From the NCBI RefSeq assembly GCF_000003815.2, contig NC_049986.1, positions 19,784,692 through 19,848,691 of the forward strand: a DNA stretch of 64,000 nt, given 5' to 3'. This document shows positions 39,001-51,000 of the stretch, one piece after another. The position numbers were made by a program, and so were the translations under genes. The DNA comes from Branchiostoma floridae. Lineage: Eukaryota; Chordata; Leptocardii; Amphioxiformes; Branchiostomatidae. Each line of letters opens with the position of its first letter. Positions within the stretch are counted from its first letter, which is position 1. A model generated the notes under the pieces. That model worked only from the letters and a program-made list of their open reading frames with translations. It was not told the DNA's origin and ran no database searches.

Positions 39001-42000
39001 GAGCTTATCAATAAAAAACTAGGCAAAGCTTATAGGTCAAAGCCCACATATCAGGTGTGGTACCGGTACCGAAACTTCAGGTATAGGACGGTCTAGGTCC
39101 AGAGGATCAGGTCCAGATCCAGACCTGAACCTGGACCTACATGTATATGTAACTGTGAGAACTTGTGAATGGGCAGTACTCAAAACAATGGTACATTTTA
39201 ATTCAAAGGAATCTGTTTGGTGGAGTATCTGACTTTCATATTCTTCATCTTCAAGTTACTAATACCTCTGCTGATGTAAAACAGTTTGACTGTAAACCAG
39301 TTTGACTGTAGAAACTTAGTAAATGACTATCCACTCTCGTCTTCTTCTTCGTGTCTTAAACGAGTTTGATTGGGTTGCCATGATATACATAATATACACA
39401 CTAGGGTATTCCGTATCGCCCTCAGTCCTAGCTATTTTGCTGACTACAAGGCTAGCCTGTATTAATGTTGTATTACTTCTCCAACGAAACTTAATCATAT
39501 AATCATGATTTACACCTGTTGTCTAGAAAGAACTCACCACTTTTGAAATTTGAAATTCTAAGTGACTTTAAGTGACAGCATAACAAATTATTCAACTTAC
39601 ATACTTGGCATGGATGGTACACCCAGTCCTGGAAGCAACACTATTACAAGGATTATGAATTGTTCCCCGAAGATCCCTCATGCTTTGTCCCCGGGATGGG
39701 ATCAATACCAGACCAAATATATTGATTTCCGACAAAGCAGCCTATTTCTTGTCCTTAAAAAGCCGGGAGATATCGGGAGCGGTATCGACTTTACCATCTC
39801 CATATTCCACGGCTGAGTTGGGCCGTAGCTAATTATGTTCGGGCTACTAAATCTTTGATACTGCGATATTTTGTAAATATTTTTTGCGTAAATCTATAAT
39901 AAAATGTAGTGTACTTTGTGCTTGGACTTAGATAGAAACTGAGATGCAAGAGAATAACACTCAGTCTTTTGTACATCTCCTTCAAAGTCCTTACTGTAGC
40001 CTTTGTGCCCACACAAAATCTATTTCATTGGCAATCTAAGTAAGAATTTGGTAAGAGGGCAAGATTGAAAGAAAGGGTTTTGAAGAAATTTTGGATCTGA
40101 ATCATTTTACTGTGTGCATCTACAAAGTACAAAGGTCTATTTTACTAAAAACAGATCTGTTTGGTGGAATATTCGACTCTGATGGGCATTTACCCACCCC
40201 TATCCCTGCCTTCTGTTTTTATGATGTCCTCCTGCTAGAATGCTTAAAGTTCACTGAAATAATGTTCCAGAAAAGGGATATAAAGTAGCATCTCCAAAGT
40301 ACAAAGCATCTGTTTGAACATGTTAATTTTCCAGGTTGCCAATCTTTTTAAGATCAATGAACCATTTACGGTTCTTGCGGCTTTAGACATTTTCCAATCT
40401 TCATCATTCATTTGTTTTTGGAACAAGTTCTACTGACACATACAGCAATGAAAGGTGAGTAGGTTTTTACACCATAAGGTGTTTAGTACCTAAAATACAT
40501 GACAAATTACCTATTCTCAAAGGGTTTCACAGCATGATCAAAGCACAGCCCCTGTTTTCATGTCAATTTTCCAGTTTGCCATAATTTTATGAGGATCCGA
40601 GATCTATCACATTACTAGTAACTTGGTACATAAGGCCTTTTCCTAATCTTAATTTTTGGTGAACGAGCTTCTAGAAACACATGACACAGCGTGGAAAGGT
40701 GAACAGGTTTTCACAACATAAGGTATTTAACATCTAAATGCATGACGGATCACCAATTCTCAACCGGGTATTATGGTCTTAGAACATGTAAAATGATATG
40801 ATACAGTATTAACATAGTCAGTATCAGACATCTGATGTAATATGATACTAAGTTTAGTGACATTATCAGAAATCTGATTATTAAGATTAGTCAGTATTGG
40901 AATTCTGATGTAATACGATATTAAGATAAGTCATTGTCAGAAATATGATGCAATATAATATTAAGATTAGTCAGCATCAGAAATCTGATGTAATACAATA
41001 TCAAGATTAGTCCTTGAGGTTGCATGTTTGTAAGATTAGTAACTTAAATTGTCATCCGTATGAGGAAAATACATAATTCAATGACTCCATATCTTGATAA
41101 GACCACTTTGGATAAGGCTTAGAGCAGGATACGCAGGGTTTAAGAGATATGTTATGTAGTCAGCAACGGTAAAGCCTGTGTGCTATGCCAAAGGGCATGT
41201 GTGTGGGCAGACTACAAATGCAGATACAATCAAACATGTGCAGAGAAACAACTCCTGTATAGAATGATAAGGACCACCTACATGTAGCCATAGTGGCCAC
41301 TTTCTGTTGATCTCTAAGATTTAGTTTACTCTTTTTGCCTCGTTCTTTTTTAAGTATTATTAGGTCCTGTACAAAATATCACAGCCAAGACTAGAATATT
41401 ACAGATAAAATAAACTCATCCACATGTTGGTTTTATATAAGAACATAACACATATTAACACTGACTTTGAAGATTGAACCCACCAATTATTTTTCCAGTC
41501 TTGTCCATTCTATTTTTCTCAGTCCTCCAAAATAATATCACATTGTTTGAGTTACTGCTTTTTGGAGCAGTCTTTGGTTGCTTTTACATTTCAATAGTCA
41601 CCTTTTGCATAAACATGTACATAATCAACAAAAGTTTATGCCCTATAATGCCTCACTTCCCACCATGAAAAAGAACAGGACCAGTGAACTACAAATGACT
41701 TTGAACAACGGCTGTTAACGAATCTTACAGACCCAGGGGACAACAGAAGGCTACAAAACGGTTGGTAACTTCATCATGTCCCCAAAATGCCTCCCCAGGG
41801 AGCTCCCATCTTTTTTTAACTCTCTGAGGCCACACTATTGTGATTAGTAGGGTCTTGAATTTAAAAAAAAAAGCATGCCTAACTTGAAAAACATAATGAA
41901 AGCAAAGCCCAAGGACCAGGCTACATTTTGTAGTTAATGATGTCAGTTTTATGAAATGATTAGTTATATTCAAGTTTCTTTCCTGACTGTTGCTTTTATG

Positions 42001-45000
42001 ATGTTGACTAATGCTATGTTTTCGAATCTGCTCAACCATATTCATTGAGCTATCAAGCTAAAGCCCAAGGACAAGGTTTATGCCTTGGTGCACTCAATCA
42101 GTTTCATGTCTGCTTGCTATATTTTTTACTTTAAAAAATCCAAGAACCAACAAATTAAACTGGTGTTGCCGGATGCTTGAGTTCGTGACCTCACCAAGGT
42201 GACGGATTGTACGGATCAAGTTCTAAGGTCATCCCGACAGTTTCTGTGCCATTATCATTTGTCAGGTCCGATGATTTGGCAGACGGTGGCACGTTTTCTC
42301 CCAGGGCTAAATATTGTCATGGATTTATCAATTGAAGAATTACAATAATAGGCCTGAGTGTACCATGAATGATGTTGCTCAGTGTTGTAATGTTATATAA
42401 CACTAGTTCAACTTTATCCATTGGGTAACCTATATCCATTGCTTTTAAAAACAGGGTATTCAATTTTTTTGGGAAATCACGTTGACAGACAATGGTTTCA
42501 AATTGCAATATTTTCAGTACATTGCAGTTTAAAACTACCACCCATCGGCTTGATGAGCCTGAACACCCTGTTTTCAAAAACAACGGATATAGGTTCCTCC
42601 GCAGATAAAGCTGAACTAGCATTAACCTCAATCGTGGTGAAATTTTACCTGTAGTCGATAATAAATAAAACATTTAACTTAATTTGTCTTACCTGTGATT
42701 TCATACAAACATACATACATACAAACAAATGCTACCCAAAACATAACCTTCTAGGCAAAAGTAATAACAACATCCTACCTGTTGTATGTGTATGGGTGTG
42801 TTAATGATGTGGAATAAACCATTATCATAATTATCATTTTTAACATTATATCATAATGTCCTAACAGTTGTATGTGTATGGGTGTGTTGATGATGTAGAA
42901 TAAACCATTATCATAATTATCATTATTTATATTATATTGTTAGGCCACACCAATTTGATTTCTTGGTTCACGGATTCGCTCGCTCCTACTTTTTGGAAAA
43001 AAAAATAAAAATAAAAATTACCACTCAGCACATTTTCACCATTAATGAAACCATTCACCAACTTTCTGGTATAGCAAATTGGCCTTTATATTATAAGCTC
43101 CTTAAAGGGTGGGTATAGGTGCTGTTACTGTACAATAATAGTGTTTTTGTACTTTTTTCAAACTGAAAACTTTTTTTCTTTATGTTTTGGATTAGCTGTT
43201 ACCTTTACCCCAACCATTTTATTATTTTTATTTTTATTTCGCCCTTTCGCTCCAAATTTTTTATGAAAAAATCCGTGAACCAAGAAATTAAATTGGTGTG
43301 GCCTTAACAGGGAAAATAACAACATCCTACCTGTTGTATGTGTATGGGTGTGTTGATGATGTAGTCTGCTGCATCCTGGGATAGCGACAGGTTGTTCATC
43401 AGCACCTTCTGGAATTCTGACTTGTCAGTCAGCACCGAGCCCAAACTGAAGTCTGGGGAAACAAGAAAATTTTAAGATTTAATTCAAAGACTGGAATTTT
43501 TTTCTCTGATTTCTAGGGAAAGTGTGCTCGACGAAGACTGTATAATTCCTGTAGGTTCATTATGAATGCCCCCATGTAAGAAACAAGTTTTTGTATTACC
43601 TTCAAAGTTTCATTGGAGTGGAAAAATTCATAAACGAGACCCTAAGGTGGCAACATTGGAATTTAGATTCTTTGTCCTTAGTGCTGAAATTGAAGCTGGT
43701 ATCACAAAAGTTGCATTTTGGTGGAAAGTTCCAAAAAAGAGTTTTAAAATGTTTGAAAAGTCCTTTATCCATATTTACAAAGGCATAACATTAAAGCAAA
43801 AAAAAATGGATTCAGGTATTAAGAGTCAGTTTTGTTTTGTTTCTTTCCTGAAGAGGGGTGCCAAACACAATGGCAGACTGTGGCAGTTTTCGAGGATGAA
43901 AAGTATGATGTAAAAGACAACACAAACACAACATGAAAAATCTATTATGAGCACAATTTGCATATATTTCTTGATAATGAACTTTTACTTTTCCTTTCTT
44001 GGCTAGGCCTAGTTTGGAAATGGGACCCAGACACTACCCAAGGGAGTAGATTCACTTACATTGTGTTACAAGCACAAAATTCTGATTGACCAGCAAAAGT
44101 TCCTCTCTTGAATAGCCTTAGAATATCTCAATCTAACTTAGAATTCTCTAAATCTCCATACCGTTGAAGGGAAATACCCACACCAACAGTGGCATCACCC
44201 AGCTACTTTTATCCACTCCCTTGCACCCCATGCAATTTCTTCTTGAAAAAAACAAACAGATGAACTTACAAACGCATTTACATTTATTTGGTATGCTCCA
44301 CTGCACCAACTAAGTCAAGGGCGTAGGAGGTACATGCACACAAATATTACAGGCTATAAAAACTCTCTTCCATACAGCGCTGGGTGTGCGACGAACACTT
44401 AAGACCTTAAGTTGACAGATTTATTAGTCCAAGACAGCTTCCCTTTCTCCTTTGAGGAAAAGGTCGTGAAATATTCAGGACTTCTCTTTGAGAAGTTGTG
44501 AATTATTTACGCTGACTCATTATGACCACCTCCCACTGCACACAGTCTGGGACCTGTTTCTGATGGCGTACATAATATCAGATGACACTGATGCCAACAT
44601 AATAACCACTTACTGATCGCTAATCACCAGCGGGAGGCAAAAGCATGTGAGGTTTGTGGTTTTGGTATCATAAAAGATGATCTACCATGTTTTGACACAT
44701 TTTCATGAAAATATTGGGTACAGCATTTGCATAATAGATATACATGTAATTTACAACAAAACTACTTGACAACATACTGATTTGGGTCCCTGCTGTTTTG
44801 AAATTTCTATGATTATAGTAGGATCATACTAGGATGTAACTCTAAGTTTCCTTTGCAATCCATGGTTCTTGTCTTGATCTTTTGCTTGATTTTTTATAAA
44901 AACAACTGTTATATCAAAAAGCAAATACAAGACACAGGAATGGCCTTATAAGCTTCAAACTTACAGCTTCAAAAAGAAAGGAACCATGAGAAAAGTAAAC

Positions 45001-48000
45001 TGGCATAGCCTAAAACTAACCCATTCACAGATAAATGCAGGGACTTCAAATTCAACTTTGAGCTCAAATTCAAATAGTAGTCTGATTACATAATAGTGGC
45101 CTGCCAAACATCAAGCAAAGCACCAGGAAGGGGCTTAGATACAGCTTAGATAATGAAGTTTGCAATACCACGATAAACCTGTCCTCAGTCATTCTGATAG
45201 AGAGAGTGGATGCTGTCTGACTCTTCAAGAAATCATATCCAGTTGCTTGAGTAACTGCGTTCTGGCATATCTTATCGCCTGGATGTCAGACCTTCATCGA
45301 TGTACCTATCCACTCGCTTGATTGATTTTGTGTTGTGTGACAGAAAAAGTTTAGCTAGATTCTCCCAGGCACTTAAATTACAGTCAACTGCAAGGTCTTA
45401 TGACGGGACAATTTTACGCTAATTTCAAAGGACGATGCTTTATCCACAGGAAATATAAATTTCCTAGTCAGCATTTCCCACCCGGGGGTCAATCTAGGTT
45501 ATTGATATATACGGTAGCGATTTGTCTGTAGGAGGAGTTTTTGGCTCCGTTTCAAGGATTCACATCTTCTGTTGTCAGCAAGCCTGATGCATATTTCAAC
45601 AAGTTACCTGTAGGTGTAGCTAGGCTGTGTCAATTTATCATTTGTGTTCTTGGAACCTCATTCAGTAATACAAACATAAAAACAGAGCCTGAGAGGGAAG
45701 CCTAAACAATGTTTTACATGGTTTCAAAGTTTGCTTGTTTGTTTGTTTATTTATTGATATGTACAACAATTTACTTCAATGGTTCTTGGACATTTTGCAG
45801 GAAAAAAGAAGGCAAGAAGAAAATAGAAGGCTGTAAGGAAAACTTGTAATCTATTACTATATGTACATTCACTCTCTGAAACTGTGTGTACAAATGTACA
45901 GCTCTCATGCTCTTACTTTAAGTTTCTCTTTCAATTTAGCATTATTTCTTTTAAATCTCACATCACCTCACCTCACCTATCCCTTGACCTCCTTGGGGGT
46001 CATTGGGGCACCAAGACTACAACATGTATCTGCTGAACTTATTAAAGCTGAGAGCCAACAAATAAAATTGGTGTTGCCTTAGGACTGAGTGAAGAGTAAT
46101 CATAACAGGCAGACATCACAAGATTGACAGTCAATCAATCAAGTCCCAAGGGAAATCGCCGTCTGGCAAATTACAACATCTATGGAGTCATCACATTTAG
46201 ATCAAACTTCAGGACACACTGACTTACTCTTCTGTTAACAGATATCTAACATCTTGATTTGTTGGTTCTTACTTTTATTAAAACTTGCTTGTTGCTTCTT
46301 GGATTACAGACAAGATTGCTTGATTGAAATATCAAGAAGAAACAGAGTCTGATGAGACTTTTCCTTCCAACCCTCTGCTATGTTTTCGTGATGTCCTCTT
46401 GCTAGAATTTTACAGGAAATGTCCACAAACCAAGAAATTAAATAAATGTGACCTTAGGCTTAACAGATTACAAGGCTCATATGACACTAACATGAAGATT
46501 TCAAAAAGCACTTTTATCTTTTGTGACTTTGTATTTCAAGCTTGGATCAAGTCCCAAAGCAACAAGATCTATAAAAGCCACAAAAAACCTCTATAAACTG
46601 AACAAGTCAAAACTTTGGTGCCTAAATTGCAATATAACCCTGGAGCACTTTGTATTCTTTCGGGGCAACTTCTTGGTTACTTGCCAAAGTTGAAACAGGT
46701 CGACCTGGGGAAGGAGATATCAGCCTCAAGCAGCCGGAAAGTAGAATGGATGACATCTAGGTTCGCCCAGCTGTGCTTGCAAATTCCCACCGCGATACTT
46801 TCTCACTCTATCTGTATATCTTGATTTTCTTCTGACTTTCAGTCGCCTCTTATCTCGGCAAGAGGTTGCTTACATGTAACCTCGAGAGGTTACTTATCTC
46901 CGCAAGAGAACCTGTTGCTTTTTCTTGACTGGAGAAACTTTAGGATGGCTTTTCTGGGAAAAGTTCTTCTAAGTTAGGCTAAGGTCCCAATTGCACTGAT
47001 GCCCGTTAAGAATGTAGCCCCAGCCGGGCTCCGTAGCCACAAATTTGTCCCGGTGGACTGCCAGATACCAGGGTGCCCCTTGGAGTTCCCCACGGATAGG
47101 CTATGGCATCTATTTGTTACCAGGTCCCAGACTTACAATGTATTTTAAGTCAGACTTAATTATATCCCTGGGAGCCGTACCTGTACCTGAATTTTCTGTT
47201 AATTTACCAGTTACAACCAGTCCCTTATACAGGACTAAGTTTTGCCATGTTTAAGATTGATGAGACCACCTGGGGGCTTGTATGGAGTGTCAGCGAGCCA
47301 CAGGTTTGATTCTCTGTGCCTGTACATGTACCTGACTTTTCTGTCCCAGTACCCACCCCTATTCAAGACTACCGGTAAGATTTGCCACGTTTAAGATTGA
47401 TGAGCCCACCTGGGGGCTTGTACGAAGTGTCAGTGGGCCAGAGGTTTGTGTGATGATCCTATTTTCCACCTCAGTTCCTCCCACGGAACCATTAGAAACA
47501 CCTGTTTGTCAACCCAGCTTTCTTCCGCCTGTTCTGAATAATGTAAATCTACTGTTTTCCATCACTATATCTAATATGTATTGCAGTTTAAGATTCAAAA
47601 GTGTGATCTATTGCTCTATTTCTAAAGCAAAATTTTTGTCTATTCTGAATACTTGGACTCAATAGTTTTGTGTTGAATCTTCTGACCCAATAGCAGAAAT
47701 ACAGTCATCATTTTCAAATAACTGCAAGTAACAATCATATCACGATCTTGGAAAGCACAGACGTATAGTAAGTGTTGACTCTTCAGTCTGACCCAATAGT
47801 AGAAATACAGTCATCCTTTTCAAATAACTGCTAGTAACGACCATACGGAGGTTTAAGGAACCACTGCGACTGCAGCCCAGAATTTGTACCTGCACCTTCA
47901 TGACCCAAAAGCAGATTACAACCCACCAGACCACGTCCACTCTATCCCATATACATCCTTTTACAGCAATCCTCTTCTGATGAGGTGTAATAAAAGGATT

Positions 48001-51000
48001 CTTTACAGTATGTAGCGGTAATAACGATATAGAACACGACCTTCTCAGTTCAAGGTCATGTGTTCCTCTACCTCAGCAGGAAGTTGACGCGATCTCCAAG
48101 CAGATGTAGGTAGGGATTATTTTACACAGGATTTAAAAAACAAATTGTAAGAATATTAACGTTAACTGTAAAAGCATATTAATGAAAACAAATCCCGAGG
48201 GCCAGGTTTATGCCTTCGTTATCTAAGTTTTATCAAGTGGATACAGTCATATTCAAGTTCTCCTCCCTACCTGTTCCTTTTACCATGTCCAACTGCTATA
48301 TTTTCACTTTTAAAAATCTGAGAACCAACTTATTAAATTGGTGTGGCCTAAGAATGATCCAGGAAAATAAATTGGTGTAGCCTAAGAATGATCCAGGAAA
48401 ATAAATCGGTGTAGCCTAAAGCCGTTAACGGTGCAACTGTAAGGCAGGATATAGTAAATCGCATTTCTCCACATAACCACAGTTTTATGCTCCCCTAACA
48501 TGAGCCTGTGGTGCTCCATGGTGCTGCAGTGTGTTTGTGATAAGATAAGCCCCATAAAAACAGATATTCATGGCTTTAACACACCACAGCATGTGCTATG
48601 TAAGGCACTTACACACTAAACTTGTGCTGCTCAATTGGACTAAAACAGACTTTTGCCATAAATCAATCAAGATATTGGAAGATTTTACATATTAAACAAC
48701 GACTTTGGTGGTCTGTGAGCTGCACATGTACCTTCCACTGGACCTAATTTTTTATGCACCTAAGCATATTCCTGGCTATAACATGCCACAGCAGGTGTAA
48801 TGTATGGCACTTACAAACTAAACTCAAAAAATTTGAAATACTGGCACGTGTAGCGCTCAGATTTTCAATGAGTTCTCACCACCCAAGGACGTGTCATCTA
48901 TGCTCAATGAAGGTTGATATGCAATGAGTCTTATTTATCAACCTTACTGTATTTCTACAGTTTAAGGCTGGAAAATCATTGTGTAAATAAATTTGGCTGC
49001 CATGTTGATCCACATCAATTCAGTTTTAAGAAATTTGAAACCTTGTATTTGAGACAAAAATTGGCATTATTTCTTGGTAATACAGTTATAGAAAGACGGC
49101 AGACTAACAAAGTCAACCCCATTGAAGACTAACATTTTAACTTTTTTCAGCCCAGTGTTGCCGTCTCTCCATATGGAAGTTTATTGGCAATCGCCTCTCC
49201 AACTGGAAAGACTCTTCCCAGAGAGAAGTGATTATTCCTTTCCGCCAATTCCTTCATTACACTGGTGAAAAGACCCAATATAAAGACCTGTACCTAAACC
49301 CATGTAACGTTACCTGTACCTGTACCTGTATCTAAGATTTCTTTAGGTACACAGCTCTTCAACTTGAAACCAGCAATCTAACTTACATCTGCCCAATGTT
49401 GCCAGCTCTCCATATGTATTTTTTTTTATGGAAGTTTATTTGGTAATCGGCTCAAAAGATCTGAAACCAACAATCTAACTTACATCTGTCCAAGTTACCA
49501 GCTCTCCATATGGAAGTTTATTGGTAATTGCCTCTCCGACTGGAAAGACTCTTCCCAGAGAGAAGTAATTATTCTCACCCACCAATTCCATCATTACAGG
49601 TGAAAAGACCCAATCAAGACCTGTACCTAAACCCATGGACCTGTGCCTGTACCTAAGATTTCTTAAGGTACACAGCTCTTCAACTTGTAACCAGCAATCT
49701 AACTTCCATCGGACCAGTGTTGCCGTCTCTCCATATGGAAGTTTATTGGTAATCGCCTCTCCAACTGGAAAGACTCTTCCCAGAGAGAAGTGATTATTCT
49801 CACCCACCGATTCCTTCATTACAGGTGAAAAGACCCAATTAGGGCATTAGAGGCTCGACGTGTTTCTGTCGATCACCTATTCTCACTCGGTTACGGGAGC
49901 AGAGATAATCTCATCGCTCCTCCGGGTGTGAAAGGAGGGACTGACAATCAATTTAGGCTTCAACATACAGTACGTGTGTAATTTGATGCTCCCTGGATCT
50001 TTGTTGATATGTATTTTTTAAATGTAGCTGGACTGAAAGGATAAAATGAAAAAAAAAACAAGGAAGGCAAACTTAAATGTGCTTGCTCCTCCAGGTATAC
50101 AAGGAGGGGGTTACAATCTACCTAGGACCAAACGTACATGTAATTTATTGCTCCTTAGATCCCTTTAATTTTGTTTACTATTAGATGAAGCTGGACTGGA
50201 AGAAAATACAAGAAAAGAACGGGCCTCAGAAAAAGGCAAACAAACATTTTGTGACTGCTACTGGGAGGACAATTTTTTTTGGCCTTAACATGTCATGTCA
50301 TTTGTTGCTTCTTTCTTAGATCTTTTTCAATCATTTAAAAGCTGAACTGGAAGAATATAAGAAAAAACGAAGTGTTTTTGCCGACATGTTTCTGCCGATC
50401 ACCCATCGCTCACTCGGTTACAGGAGCGGAGATAATCTTATCACTCCTCCGGGTGTGAAGGGAGGGACTGACAATCAAGTTAGGCTTCAACATACAGTAC
50501 GTGTGTAATTTTTTGCTTCCTGGATCTTTTTACATATGTATTTTTCTTTTAAAGAAGCTGGACTGAAAGGATAAAATGAAAAAAAACAAGGAAGGCAAAC
50601 TTAAATGTGCTTGCTCCTCCAGGTGTAAAAGGAGGGGGTTGCAAACTTGCAATATATTTAGGACAATTCATTGCTCCTTGGATCCCTTTAATTTTGTATA
50701 CTTATTACATGAAGCTGGACTGGAAGAAAAACAAGAAAAAAACGGGCCTCAGAGAAAGGCAAACAAATCATTTTGTGACTGCTACTTGGAGGACAATTTT
50801 TTTTGCCTTAACATTTAAAAGCTGAACTAGAAGAATAGCAAGAAAGATTGTGGTTTTGCCGACATGTTTCTGCCGATCACCCATCGCTCACTCAGTTACA
50901 GGAGCGGAGATAATCTCATCGCCCCTCCGGGTGTGAAGGGAGGGACTGACAATCAATTTAGGCCCAACATGGACTCCATTACATGTAATCCACTGATTCT

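Noticed and set aside
38716-39096. 126-codon plus-strand frame with a Cys-rich patch ([13 protein letters not shown]).
   Set aside because: No splice acceptor, starts in AT-rich DNA, no recognised fold; probably an old transposon piece.
39562-39816. 84-codon plus-strand frame.
   Set aside because: No acceptor, no promoter evidence and no recognised domain.
49475-49819. 114-codon minus-strand frame with an internal repeat ([18 protein letters not shown]).
   Set aside because: It follows the tandem DNA repeat, and the same words appear in non-open copies; no splice sites.
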